From contig CM049315.1 of NCBI GenBank assembly GCA_026874595.1, positions 72,275,416 through 72,339,415 on the forward strand: 64,000 nt of DNA, read 5' to 3'. The translations under genes were made by a program, and so were the position numbers. Under the pieces are notes generated by a model. It saw nothing but the letters and a program-made list of their open reading frames with translations, did not search any database and was not told the DNA's origin. This DNA is from Sipunculus nudus (lineage: Eukaryota > Annelida > Sipuncula > Golfingiida > Sipunculidae). Each line of letters starts with the position of its first letter. The stretch's first letter is position 1. This document shows, in pieces, positions 1 to 11,172 of the stretch.

Positions 1-1380
1 GGAGAGCTTTTATATGCAATGATACTTTTAATTACACGTTAAAATCATTTAAAATCTAACACTATATAACTCTTAAGACATTTATTCACTGTTAAATTAC
101 CGAAATAATAACCAGCGCAAACAATGTGGGACTGCCACTAACACCAATCTGGATCACCAGCTAACTATTGACTACCGATCTTACATAAGACGAAAACGCT
201 AAACACTATATATTGTTTCAACAGTTTACTGTGCAAACCGTAACAAAACCATGCAGGATATCAAATTTACAGGTTCTTAAGGAAATATGGTACAAAACAT
301 AAATTGTACCTTTGCTCACATTTAATGATATCATCATGATGAATTCTCCGCGAATTCTCCAGCTTCCCGCGTTATAGATATATATGTATTTATTAATGAC
401 AAAAAGTGACATACAATTTTATGGATACCCGTGTAATTGCGGTTTTCTGGACCGTCCCAGCCCACAGGTAGTGTAATATGGATTCCCGACAATATTCTAA
501 TGACCGTTCCCTGAGCTGGAACGGCCTAAGAAGGCCCCTGTCATTTTTTTTAATTGCCAATTCCAAAGGTTTTTCGGACTAAAAAATGGCCCTACCCTTC
601 ATTCAATCTCCAGCCTCTTCTGGCGTTCCGAGTTTAAAAAAGAGCCCGTCCCATGCCTATTTAAGCTAGGACTGCAAATTCTGGGGTCAAAACAACTCAA
701 CTACGGCTTGGGATTACCACCTTTCCTCTTAAATTTCCATCGCGCCCGTGTCAAGTGTACCGTTTTTATTCACAAACGTGCGGCAGGCGCCAAAAAATTT
801 GACAGCACCCCTTTCGGATGCCAGTAAATAGTTTTATATTTAAAGTCCTAACCCACCACGGAACTAGGGCCTCACAATTTTTTATCGGGTTACTTACCAC
901 TTCAGACTCCTATAAAATCCCTGCTTTCCTTTTTTAACCAAAGATTCCAATTTTTAACAAATATTAAATTTCACATTACACGAAGGGGACATTACAGTTA
1001 ATCCGTGATGGGCAGGACTTCTTGGAATTTTATAATTCCCGGACGCAGGCTGACCGACTGCCTTTTTTCTTCAAGGACAGCCCTAATTTAAGCCATCATC
1101 AGACTTGAAGATGTCCTCAGGCCGACCTATTTGTCCAGGAATGAAAGGTCACGTCTCTGTTACCTAGAGGTCGGGTCTCTGTCTAACACGAACGCGGCTT
1201 CGCTTGCGTTTCGGCATTCTGGACGTTCAACTCTTCAAGTTTCATTTTCAGTGCTTTTTTCTTATTTCCAGCACTCAAGAATAGGAGAACTGCCAAGGAT
1301 TCAGTTGGACTTCCATTATTTTTTATTTCTGTCCAAAAATGGATTATCCTGTATAGGATGGCTACTAATAATAACACTAT
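1..1380. other. AT-rich left flank, apparently single-copy
   Basis: This stretch has none of the boxes that define the rest of the window (no TCTG tract, no AGGTCA cluster, no CCGCTAGGGGGCG). Nothing in it recurs elsewhere in the window that I could see. Open frames are short and unrelated to any family I recognise. The only frame without low-complexity content is a minus-strand stretch at about 1189-1284 (lysine-rich, ending in a stop after ...AKPRSC). It has no convincing start or splice context, so I do not call it a gene. The flank gives the left edge of the repeat array. Confidence 0.7.
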
Positions 1381-1384
1381 TAAT

Positions 1385-1432
1385 GTCTCTCTATCTGTCT
1401 GTCTGTCTGTCTCTCTGTCTGTCTCTCTGTCT
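1385..1432. repeat. TCTG/TCTC microsatellite at the array edge
   Basis: An interrupted tetranucleotide tract mixing TCTG and TCTC. It is the first repetitive sequence when reading from the left and precedes the first full cassette by about 150 bp. Unlike the internal tracts it is not followed by the tgtactctctacag box. Confidence 0.85.
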
Positions 1433-1583
1433 ACTCCTCTTTGACTTTTGAAAATCAGCAAGACCTTATTCATATGTGCTGCTGTTTTCCCCATGATAGA
1501 GGTTTTTCATTTGATCAGATACAAATATTCCCTGTCTGTCTGCCTAGTAACTGTCTATCTATTTCGCTGTCTTATTTCCAGTC

Positions 1584-2084
1584 ACTTTCGGCAAGCGTTC
1601 GACCTCAGGTCGTCTAGTTTGTTTGTCTGTCTGTCTGTCTGTCTGTGTACTTTCTACAGGCCACAATTTTCCAGCAATTGCTTTCAAACTTATACAGCTG
1701 GTAGACAAGCAAAAGTCCTGGAGGCCTATTTTTTTTGGGCATTATAGGTCAAATGATAAGGTCAAGGTCATCAAAAGTATACAAAACGGTTTTTTGTTCA
1801 TATCTGTGTTAATATTGGTCGTATCTACTTCAACAGTAGCTCATTTTAATCGTCATTCCAAGGCCTGTTTTCTGGTGTGTAGCTGACTCAATTTGCGGTA
1901 ACCATGGTAACGCATTTTTGGGGAAAAGTGCTGATATTTTTCTAAATTTGTCAGTTTTAAAGCTACAGAGGTCTAGTTTTTTGCTTCAGGTAGCATTCAC
2001 CTAGTACTACAAGATTCTATTAAGAGTCTCGCAATATCTCGTATAATATCTCGTCAAACGAGATATTTCGAGATTTCAGTAATC
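1584..2084 (+). repeat. TCTG cassette, type 1, first copy
   Basis: In order: a palindrome CGACCTCAGGTCG (1600-1612), a TCTG tract (1621-1646), a gtac-tttctacag box, a degenerate AGGTCA cluster near 1747-1770, an X-box-like GTAACCATGGTAAC (1898-1911), and a perfect 10-bp hairpin AATATCTCGT/ACGAGATATT with CAA loop (2045-2067). The order is the same in every later cassette. Type 1 is recognised by 'ccagcaattgctttcaaac' and 'gcggtaaccatggtaacg'. Confidence 0.8.
1898..1911 (+). promoter_or_regulatory. RFX X-box-like motif in type 1 cassette
   Basis: GTAACC-AT-GGTAAC fits the X-box consensus GTNRCC(0-3N)RGYAAC at all fixed positions with a 2-nt spacer. Seven further copies have the same 14 bases at 7410, 11845, 16293, 23480, 27918, 41856 and 59945. 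The match is seen; RFX binding is not established. Confidence 0.45.
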
Positions 2085-2975
2085 TTGCCCTGGAGGCCAC
2101 AGTTTTGCAGGAATCTTTTTGAAACTGACATATTGAAAGTCCTACACTATTATCTCGAAATCAATTTTTCATTTTTTTTAATTCGGCCGCTAGGGGGCGC
2201 TGGGTGCAAACCTCTCCAACATATCATGTTTTGGCAATATCTCCAAAATTATAAGCCTCAATTACAAAAACTATAGTTTATTTTTTTCATCTAAGTCTTC
2301 TTCATGAACTCGTTTAGTCATCTGGTCTCAATCTTGTGTCACTTTGTCTGTGTGTCCGTCTGTTTCTTAGTTGTCCTCAAATCCGCTTGCTTGCCGGTTC
2401 TTGCGTCTCACATATAGCCTTCTACAGGACACAGTTTTGAAAGAATCTTTTTAAAACTATTACATCTTATGTCTCACACTAATATCTCGAAACCAATTTT
2501 TCATTTTCCAGAATTGGCCGCTAGGGGGCGGTGCACTCAAACTTGCACAACATATCATTTTTTGGCCATATCTCCAAAACTATAAACATCATTTACATAA
2601 ACTATAGCTTATTTTCTTCCTCTGGGTCTTTCCAAAAACCTGGTGTATTCATTTGGTCTCAATCTTGAGTCACTTTGTCTGTGTGTCCGTCTGTTTCTCA
2701 GTTGTCCTCAAATTCGCTTCCTTGTCGGTTCTTGCGTCTCACATGTAGCATTCTACAGGCCACAGTTTTGAAAGAATCCTTTTAAAACTATTACATCTTA
2801 TGTCTTATACTAATATTTCGAAACCAATTTTTCATTTTCCAGAATTGGCCGCCAGGGGGCGGTGCACTCAAACTTGCACAACATATCATTTTTTTGCCAT
2901 ATCTCCAAAACTATTAACCTCATTTACATAAATTATAGCTTATTATCTTCCTCTTAGGTTTTTCCATTACATGAT
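2068..2975 (+). repeat. Three 331-bp monomers in tandem
   Basis: CTCF-like cores at 2187, 2518 and 2849 give an exact 331-bp period. Each monomer runs: tctacaggccacag box, 'taatatctcgaaa', pyrimidine-rich ttttcattttccag, CTCF-like core, 'ggccatatctccaaaact', 'ctatagcttatt', a cactttgtctgtgtgtccg stretch, and 'gcttgccggttcttgcgtctcac'. This trio is the basic building block and is repeated through the window. Confidence 0.85.
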
Positions 2976-3300
2976 TAAGTCATTTGTTCTCAATCTTGGG
3001 TCAGTATGTTTGTCTGTTTGTCAGTTGTCCTCAATTTCGCCTGCTTCCTGGTTCTTGCGTCTCACATGTTGCATTCTACTGGCCACAGTTTTGCAGGAAT
3101 CGTTTTGTAAATTACACTTGTCATATATCGTGATGATATCTGGAAGCCCTATGTTTATTACTCAAATAAGTTAAAGATCAAGGTCAAGGTGATCAAAATA
3201 TATCAAAATCTTATTTTCTTTAGAACTTTGTTAATATTTCTTCTTTCTTCACAAACTATGGATTATTTTCTTTCACTTTGACACTGCTCGTTTATCTGAC

Positions 3301-3890
3301 TAACTTTACATCATTTCCAGCAAGCGCGTGACCTCAGGTCATCTAGTTTGTTGCTTGCCGGAAATCTTCGATTTCTGCAAGCAGGTTGGTCAGTCGCGGA
3401 TGTCTGTTTGTCTGTTTGTCTGTCTGTCTGTCTGTGTACTCTCTACAGGCCACAATTTTCCAGCAATTGCTTTCAAACTTATACAGCTGGTAGAAAAGCA
3501 AAAGTCCTGGAGGCCTTTTGTTTTTGGGCAATATAGGTCAAAGGTCAAGGTCAAGGTCATCAAAAGTATACAAAACGGTTTTTTCTTCATATCTTTGTTA
3601 CTTTTAGGGATATCTTCTTCAAACATAGCTCATTTTAAAGGTCATTCCCAGGCCTTTCTTCTAGTGTGTAGCTCTTTTAAATTGGCCGTTACCATGGTTA
3701 CAAATTTTTGGGAAAAAATCATGATATTCGAAAATCTGGGGTCTTATTTTTCTAACTTTGTCATTTTTAAAGCTAGAGAGGTCTAGTTTTTTGCATCAGG
3801 TAGCATTTAACAAGTACTGCAAGATTTTATTAAAAGTATCGCGATATCTCGTATAATATCTCGTCAAACGAGATATTTCGAGATTTCAGT
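3301..3890 (+). repeat. TCTG cassette with one hairpin module and four AGGTCA half-sites
   Basis: One hairpin module (from 3352) sits directly in the TCTG tract (about 3397-3436). Four perfect AGGTCA half-sites follow at 3535-3559 with spacings 1, 0 and 0 (a DR1 plus two abutting repeats). The CCATGG centre near 3693 reads GTTACCATGGTTAC. Confidence 0.75.
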
Positions 3891-4810
3891 AATCTTGCCC
3901 TGGAGGTTACAGTTTTGCAGGAATCTTTTTGAAACTAACATATCGTAAGTCCTACACTATTATCTCGAAATCAATTTTTCATTTTTTTAATTCGGCCGCT
4001 AGGGGGCGCTGGGTGCAAACCTCTCCAACATATCATGTTTTGGCAATATCTCCAAAACTGTGAGCCTCAATTACATAAACTATAGCTTATTTTCATCCTC
4101 TGAGTCTTTCTGAATCCTGGAGTAGTCATTTCGACTCAATCTTGAGTCACTTTGTCAGTGTGTCCGTCGGTTTCTCAGTTGTCCTCAAATCCGCTTGCTT
4201 GCCGGTTCTTGCGTCTCACATATAGCGTTCTACAGGACACAGTTTTGAAAGAATCCTTTTCAAACTATTACATCTTATGTCTTACACTATTATCTCGAAA
4301 CGGATTTTTCATTTTCCAGATTTGGCCGCTAGGGGGCGGTGCACTCAAACTTGCACAACATATCATTTTTTGGCCATATCTCCAAAACTATAAACCTAAT
4401 TTACATAAACTATAGCTTATTTTCTTCCTCTGGGTCTTTCAAAAAACCTGGTGTATTCATTTGGTCTCAATCTTGAGTCACTTTGTCTGTGTGTCCGTCT
4501 GTTTCTCAGTTGTCCTCAAATCCGCTTGCTTGCCGGTTCTTGCGTCTCACATGTAGCATTCTACAGGCCACAGTTCTGAAAGAATCCTTTTAAAACTATT
4601 ACATCTTATGTCTTACACTAATATCTCGAAACGGATTTTTCATTTTCCAGAATTGGCCGCTAGGGGGCGGTGCACTCAAACTTGCACAACATATCATTTT
4701 TAGGCCATATCTCCAAAACTATAAACCTCATTTACATAAACTACAGCTTATTATCTTCCTCTGAGGTTTCTTCATAACATGATTAAGTCATCTGTTCTCA
4801 ATCTTGGGTC
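3891..4810 (+). repeat. Three 331-bp monomers in tandem
   Basis: Cores at 3996, 4326 and 4657. The first belongs to the monomer form that follows a cassette ('ttcggccgct...gctgggtgcaaac'); the other two are the 'aattggccgct...gcggtgcactcaaac' form. Confidence 0.8.
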
Positions 4811-5743
4811 AGTTTGTCAGTATGTTTGACTGTTTGTCAGTTGTCCTCAATTTCGCCTGGTTCCTGGTTCTTGCGTCTCACATGTAGCATTCTACTGGCC
4901 ACAGTTTTGCAGGAATCGTTTTGTAAATTACACTTGCCATATATAGTGATGATATCTGAAAGTCCTATGTTTATTATTCAAATAAGTCAAAGGTCAAGGT
5001 CAAGGTGACCAAAATATATCAAAATTTTATTATCTTTAGAACTTTCTTAATATTGGTCCTTTCTTCAGAAACTATGTATTATTTTCTTTCACTTTGACAC
5101 TGCTCGTTCATCTGACTAACTTTACATCATTTCCGGCAAGCGCGTGACCTCAGGTCATCTAGTTTGTCTGTTTGTCTGTCTGTGTACTCTCTACAGGCCA
5201 CAATTTTGCAGCAATTGCTTTTAAACTTACACAGCTGATAGACAAGCAAAAGTCCTCGAGGCCTATTGTTATTGGGCGACATAGGTCCAAGGTCAAGGTC
5301 AAGGTCATCAAAACTTCTCAAAACGGTTTTTTCTTCGTATCTTTGTAACTGTTAGTGGTATCTTCTTCAAACATAGCTCATTTTAAACGTCATTCCCAGG
5401 CCATTCGTCTGGTTTGTAGCTCTTTCAAATTTGCCGTAACCATGGTTACGCATTTTGGGGAAAAAGTCATGATATTCTGAAATTAGGGGTCTTATTTTTC
5501 TAACTTTGTCAGTTTTAAAGCTAGAGAGGTCTAGTTTTTTGCATCAGGTAGCATTTAACAAGTACTGCAAGATTTTATTAAAAGTCTCGCGATATCTCGT
5601 ACAATATCTCTTCAAACGAGATATTTCGAGATTTCAGTAATCTTGCCCTGGAGGTCACCGTTTTGCAGGAATCTTTTTGAAACTGACATATCGTAAGTCC
5701 TACACTATTATCTCGAAATCAATTTTCCATTTATTGAATGCAG

Positions 5744-5759
5744 CCGCTAGGTGGCGCTG
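5744..5759 (+). promoter_or_regulatory. CTCF-like core variant with AGGTGGCGCT
   Basis: Here the core reads CCGCTAGGTGGCGCTG rather than CCGCTAGGGGGCGCTG. The G-to-T change lies at the K (G or T) position of the consensus and gives the AGGTGGCGCT form favoured by Drosophila CTCF. The surrounding monomer is also diverged ('ttattgaatgcag' before the core). Confidence 0.4.
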
Positions 5760-6490
5760 TATGCAAACCTCCCCAACATATCATGTTTTGGCCATATCTC
5801 CAAAACTGTGAGCCTCAATTACATAAACTATAGCTTATTTTCATCCTCTGAGTCTTTTCTGAATCCTGGTGTAGTCATTTTGACTCAATCTTGAGTCACT
5901 TAGTCAGTGTGTCCGTGTGTTTCTCAGTTTTCATCAAATTCGCCTGCTTACCGGTTCTGGCGTCTCACATATAGCATTCTACAGGTCTCAGTTTTGAAAG
6001 AATCCTTTTAAACTATTACATCTTATGTCTTACAGTAATATCTCGAAACCCATTTTTCATTTTCCAGAATTGGCCGCTAGGGGGCGATGCACTCAAACTT
6101 GCACAACATATCATTTTTTGGCCATATCTCCAAAACTATAAACTTCATTTACATAAACTATAGCTTATTTTCTTCCTCTGGGTCTTTCAAAAAACCTGGT
6201 GTATTCATTTGGTCTCAATCTTGAGTCACTTTGTCTGTGTGTCCGTCTATTTCTCAGTTGTCCTCAAATCCGCTTGCTTGCCGGTTCTTGCGTCTCACAT
6301 ATAGCATTCTACAGGCCACAGTTTTGCAGGAATCGTTTTGTAAATTACACTTGTCATATATCGTGATGATATCTGGAAGTCCTATGTTTATTATTCAAAT
6401 AAGTCGAAGGTCAAGGTCAAGGTGATCAAAATATATCAAAATCTTATTTTCTTTAGAACTTTATTAATATTGGTTCTTTCTTCACAAACT

Positions 6491-6524
6491 ATAAATTATT
6501 TTAAATAATTATTATTATTAATTA
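6491..6524. repeat. AT-rich junction joining two partial repeats
   Basis: An ataaatt/attattatt stretch joins the end of an 'aactttattaatattggttctttcttcac' segment directly to the middle of a monomer ('agcattctacaggtctcag'). The normal 'attttctttcactttgacactgctcg' continuation is missing. It looks like a deletion or rejoining scar: CTCF-like cores on either side are 551 bp apart instead of 331. Confidence 0.55.
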
Positions 6525-7599
6525 GCATTCTACAGGTCTCAGTTTTGAAAGAATCCTTTTAAACTATTACATCTTATGTCTTACACTAATATCTCGAAAC
6601 GGATTTTTCATTTTCCAGTATTGGCCGCTAGGGGGCGGTGCACTCAAACTTGCACAACATATCATTTTTTGGCCATATCTCCAAAACTATAAACCTCATT
6701 TACATAAACTATAGCTTATTATCTTCCTCGGAGGTTTCTTCATAACATGATTAAGTCATCTGTTCACAATCTTGGGTCAGTTTGTCAGTATGTTGTCTGT
6801 TTGTCAGTTGTCCTCAATTTCGCCTGCTTCCTGGTTCTTGCGTCTAACATGTAGCATTCTACTGGCCACAGTTTTGCAGGAATCGTTTTGTAAATTACAC
6901 TTGTCATATATCGTGATGATATCTGGAAGTCCTATGTTTATTATTCAAATAAGTCAAAGGTCAAGGTCAAGGTGATCAAAATATATCAAAATCTTATTTT
7001 CTTTAGAACTTTTTTAATAGTGGTTCTTTCTTCACAAACTATAAATTATTTTCTTTCACTTTGACACTGCTCGTTCATCTGACTAACTTTACATCATTTC
7101 CGGCAAGCGCGTGACCTCAGGTCATCTAGTTTGTTTGTCTGTCTGTCTGTCTGTCTGTGTACTCTCTACAGGCCACAATTTTCCAGCAATTGCTTTCAAA
7201 CTTATACAGCTGGTAGACAAGCGAAAGTCCTGGAGGCCTATTTTTTTTGGGCATTATAGGTCAAATGTCAAGGTCAAGGTCATCAAAAGTATACAAAACG
7301 GTTTTTTGTTCATATCTGTGTTAATATTGGTCGTATCTACTTCAACAGTAGCTCATTTTAATCGTCATTCCAAGGCCTGTTTTCTGGTATGTAGCTGACT
7401 CAATTTGCGGTAACCATGGTAACGCATTTTTGGGGAAAAGTGCTGATATTTTTCTAAATTTGTCAGTTTTAAAGCTACAGAGGTCTAGTTTTTTGCTTCA
7501 GGTAGCATTCACCTAGTACTACAAGATTCTATTAAGAGTCTCGCAATATCTCGTATAATATCTCGTCAAACGAGATATTTCTAGATTTCAGTAATCTTG

Positions 7600-8506
7600 C
7601 CCTGGAGGCCACAGTTTTGCAGGAATCTTTTTGAAACTGGCATATCTTAAGTCCTACACTATTATCTCGAAATCAATTTTTCATTTTTTTAATTCGGCCG
7701 CTAGGGGGCGCTGGGTGCAAACCTTTCCAACATATCATGTTTTGGCAATATCTCCAAAATTATAAGCCTCAATAACAAAAACTATAGTGTTTTTTTTTCC
7801 TCTAAGTCTTCTTCATGAACTCGTTTAGTCATCTGGTCTCAATCTTGTGTCACTTTGTCTGTGTGTCCGTCTGTTTCTCAGTTGTCCTCAAATCCGCTTG
7901 CTTGCCGGTTCTTGCGTCTCACATATAGCATTCTACAGGACACAGTTTTGAAAGAATCTTTTTAAAACTATTACATCTTATGTCTTACACTAATATCTCG
8001 AAACCAATTTTTCATTTTCCAGAATTGGCCGCTAGGGGGCGGTGGACTCAAACTTGCACAACATATAATTTTTTGGCCATATCTCCAAAACTATAAACCT
8101 CATTTACATAAACTATAGCTTATTTTCTTCCTCTGGGTCTTTCAAAAAACCTGGTGTATTCATTTGGTCTCAATCATGAGTCACTTTGTCTGTGTGTCGG
8201 TCTGTTTCTCAGTTGTCTCCAAATCCGCTTGCTTGCCGGTTCTTGCGTCTCACATATAGCATTCTACAGGCCACAGTTTTGAAAGAATCCTTTTAAAGCT
8301 ATTACATCTTATGTCTTACACTAATATCTCGAAACGGATTTTTCATTTTCCAGAATTGGCCGCTAGGGGGCGGTGCACTCAAACTTGCACAACATATCAT
8401 TTTTTGGCCATATCTCCAAAACTATAAACCTCATTTACATAAACTATAGCTTATTATCTTCCTCTAAGGCTTCTTCATAACATGATTAAGTCATCTGTTC
8501 ACAATC
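7600..8506 (+). repeat. Three 331-bp monomers in tandem
   Basis: Cores at 7698, 8029 and 8360, again at 331-bp intervals. They follow a type 1 cassette (X-box-like at 7410) whose TCTG tract at 7130-7160 has no hairpin module. This tract is therefore an 'empty' comparison for the occupied tract at 8866-8966. Confidence 0.8.
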
Positions 8507-8876
8507 TTGGGTCAGTTTGTCAGTATGTTGTCTGTTTGTCAGTTGTCCTCAATTTCGCCTGCTTCCTGGTTCTTGCGTCTCACATGTAGCATTCTACTGG
8601 CCACACTTTTGCAGGAATCGTTTTGTAAATTACACTTGTCATATATCGTGATGATATCTGGAAGTCCTATGTTTATTATTCAAATAAGTCAAAGGTCAAG
8701 GTCAAGGTGATCAAAATATATCAAAATCTTATTTTCTTTAGAACTTTGTTAATATTGCTTCTTTCTTCACAAACTATGGATTATTTTCTTTCACTTTGAC
8801 ACTGCTCGTTCATCTGACTAACTTTACATCATTTCCGGCAAGCGCGTGACCTCAGGTCATCTAGTCTGTTTGTTTG

Positions 8877-8936
8877 TTGCTTGCCGGAAATCTTCGATTT
8901 CTGCAAGCAGGTTGGTCAGTCGCGGATGTCTGTTTG
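8877..8936 (+). repeat. Single hairpin module within a TCTG tract
   Basis: A 60-bp module starting ttgcttgccgg interrupts the TCTG/TTTG tract of a type 2 cassette. The tract resumes immediately after it. The 5' flank (ctcaggtcatctagt) is the same as at the empty site at 7130. Equivalent single modules lie near 13313, 17760, 20507, 24948, 29386, 41518 and 61412. Confidence 0.75.
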
Positions 8937-9216
8937 TCTGTTTGTTTGTTTGTCTGTCTGTCTGTGTACTCTCTACAGGCCACAATTTTGCAGCAATTGC
9001 TTTTAAACTTACACAGCTGATAGACAAGCAAAAGTCCTCGAGGCCTATTGTTATTGGGCGACATAGGTCCAAGGTCAAGGTCAAGGTCATCAAAACTTCT
9101 CAAAACGGTTTTTTCTTCATATCTTTGTAACTGTTAGTGGTATCTTCTTCAAACATAGCTCATTTTAAACGTCATTCCCAGGTCTTTCTTCTGGTGTGTA
9201 GCTCTTTCAAATTTGC

Positions 9217-9232
9217 CGTAACCATGGTTACG
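9217..9232 (+). promoter_or_regulatory. 16-bp perfect palindrome CGTAACCATGGTTACG
   Basis: Self-complementary over all 16 bases and centred on CCATGG. It is the type 2 and type 3 cassette counterpart of the type 1 X-box-like motif. Other copies include 5435-5450, 13653-13668 and 45256-45271. Several long-unit type 3 cassettes carry CCATTG and lose the symmetry (near 10136, 14583, 19023, 21771 and 26212). Confidence 0.6.
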
Positions 9233-9851
9233 CATTTTGGGGAAAAAGTCATGATATTCTGAAATAAGGGGTCTTATTTTTCTAACTTTGTCAGTTTTAA
9301 AGCTAGAGAGGTCTAGTTTTTTGCATCAGGTAGCATTTGACAAGAACTGCAAGATTTTATTAAAAGTCTCGCGATATCTCGTACAATATCTCGTCAAACC
9401 AGATATTTCGAGATTTCAGTAATCTTGCCCTGGAGGCCACAGTTTTGCAGGAATCTTTTTGAAACTGACATATTGAAAGTCCTACACTATTATCTCGAAA
9501 TCAATTTTTCATTTTTTTAATTCGGCCGCTAGGGGGCGCTGGGTGCAAACCTCTCCAACATATTATGTTTTGGCAATATCTCCAAAATTATAAGCCTCAC
9601 AATTTTGCAGGAGTCGCTTTGTAACTTACACTTGTCGTAACGATATCTGGAAGCCCTATGTTTATTATTCAAATAAGTCAAAGGTCAAGGTCAAGGTGAT
9701 CAAAACATATCAACATTTTTTTTCTTCAGAACTTTGTTAATATTGATCCTATCTTTACAAACTAGGGATTATTTTCTTTCACTTTGACATTGATCGTTTA
9801 TCTGACTAACTTTACGTCATTTCCGGCAAGCGCGTGACCTTTGGTCATCTA

Positions 9852-9885
<34 letters not shown>

Positions 9886-9886
9886 G
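9852..9886 (+). repeat. Type 3 cassette TCTG tract (variable number)
   Basis: Seven uninterrupted TCTG copies (9857-9884). The equivalent tracts have 10 copies (14293-14332), 8 (18740-18771), 8 (21487-21518), 8 (25928-25959), 5 (37137-37156), 7 (39763-39790) and 9 (62392-62427), within otherwise nearly identical flanks. Confidence 0.85.
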
Positions 9887-10943
9887 TACTCTCTACAGGC
9901 CATAATTTTAAGGCAATTGCCTTTTAACTTATACAACTGGTAGACAAGCAAAAGTCCTCGGGGCCTATTGTTTTTGGGCAATACAGGTCAAGGTCAAGGT
10001 CATCAAAACTTCTCAAAACGGTTTTTTCTTCATATCTTTGTCACTATTAGTCGTATCTTCTTCAAACATAGCTCATTTTAAACGTCATTCCAAGGCCAGT
10101 CATCTGGTATGTAGCTGACTCAAATTTGCCGTAACCATTGTTACGAATTTTTGGGAAAAAATCATGATATTCTGAAATAAGGGGTCTTATTTTTCTAACT
10201 TTGTCAGTTTTAAAGCTAGAGAGGTCTAGTTTTTTGCATCAGGTAGCATTTAACAAGTACTGCAAGATTTTATTAAAAGTCTCGCGATATCTCGTACAAT
10301 ATCTCGTCAAACCAGATATTTCGAGATTTCAGTAATCTTGCCCTGGAGGCCACAGTTTTGCAGGAATCTTTTTGAAACTGACTTATTGAAAGTCCTACAC
10401 TATTATCTCGAAATCAATTTTTCATTTTTTTAATTCGGCCGCTAGGGGGCGCTGGGTGCAAACCTCTCCAACATATTATGTTTTGGCAATATCTCCAAAA
10501 TTATAAGCCTCAATTACATAAACCATAGCTTATTTTCTTCCTCTGAGTCTTTTCAAAATCCTGGTGGAGTCATTTCGACTCAATCTTGTCCCACTTTGTC
10601 AGTGTGTCCGTCTGTTTCACAGTTGTCCTCAAATCCGCTTGCTTGCCGGTTCTTGCGTCTCACATATACCATTCTACAGGGGACAGTTTTGAAAGAATCC
10701 TTTTAAAACTATTACATCTTATGTCTTACACTAATATCTCGAAACCCATTTTTTCATTTTCCAGAATTGGCCGCTAGGGGGCGTTGCACATGACCCTCAC
10801 TCACATATCATTATATTGGCCATATCTCTAAAACCCAAAGACTCAATTACATAAACTATAGCTTATGTTCTTCCTTTGAGTCTTCCCCATAACCTGGTTA
10901 AGTCATCTGGTCTCGGTCTTGTGTCACTTTGTCAGTATGTCCA

Positions 10944-10958
10944 TATAAACTTTATAAA
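10944..10958 (+). promoter_or_regulatory. Two TATAAA boxes at the anchor start
   Basis: TATAAA at 10944-10949 and again at 10953-10958, retained in all 17 anchor copies. They resemble a core promoter TATA box, but no initiator or transcript evidence is available. AT-rich chance matches are common in this sequence, so confidence in promoter function is low. Confidence 0.25.
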
Positions 10959-10969
10959 CGGAGGGAAAC

Positions 10970-11128
10970 ATGAATGCACAGAGTCATGCAGGAATGCACG
11001 ATGACACGCGTTTTAGTAAGACAAAGACACGTGTAGGTATGAGCGACAATCAGCGCAGTTTGCTCGTTTTGTGTAGGGTCCATCGGGCCAAATGCCAATT
11101 CAGGCCCGCAGCCTACGGGAGGAATTAA
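10970..11128 (+). other. 52-codon open frame in the anchor block, doubtful
   Basis: ATG at 10970, TAA at 11126-11128; the peptide begins MNAQSHAGMHDDTRF and is rich in Arg, His and Lys. Unlike the other small frames here it contains no TCTG-derived residues. The same frame is intact at 15417, 22603, 27045, 30566, 38242 and 42675. In all ten short-subfamily anchors the ATG is CTG, although the frame stays open to the same stop; among the changes one is synonymous (ACA to ACT at codon 20) and two alter residues 49 and 51. The divergent relative near 32310 has a stop in this frame. I recognise no family. Because copies are homogenised, lack of stops is weak evidence. Confidence 0.12.
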
Positions 11129-11133
11129 TTGGC
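11094..11133 (+). repeat. Nested inverted repeat in the anchor block
   Basis: Outer arms GCCAATT (11094-11100) and AATTGGC (11127-11133) enclose inner arms CCCG and CGGG separated by 7 nt. In the short subfamily the two bases that differ lie in the inner loop and between the two right-hand arms, so both sets of arms are kept. Confidence 0.55.
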
Positions 11134-11172
11134 GTAGCGGGGACCACGGCCACTTCCTGGTAAAAACTTGTG

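Larger units (their letters stand above)
1578..10940 (+). repeat. Older monomeric zone of the satellite
   Basis: Irregular alternation of 331-bp monomers and TCTG cassettes, without the anchor block that punctuates the array further right. CTCF-like cores begin at 2187, 2518, 2849, 3996, 4326, 4657, 5744, 6074, 6625, 7698, 8029, 8360, 9526, 10439 and 10771, with 330-332 bp spacing inside groups. TCTG tracts lie near 1621, 3397, 5163, 7130, 8927 and 9852. Copies differ from one another more than those in the 1.62-kb array do, so this zone looks less recently homogenised. All copies face the same way as the rest of the array. Confidence 0.8.

Noticed and set aside
1183-1494. Minus-strand frame of 103 codons at the array edge with a lysine-rich tail
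   Set aside because: The N-terminal half crosses the TCTG/TCTC microsatellite. The tail alone (about 30 residues) resembles nothing I recognise and lacks a start or clear splice context.
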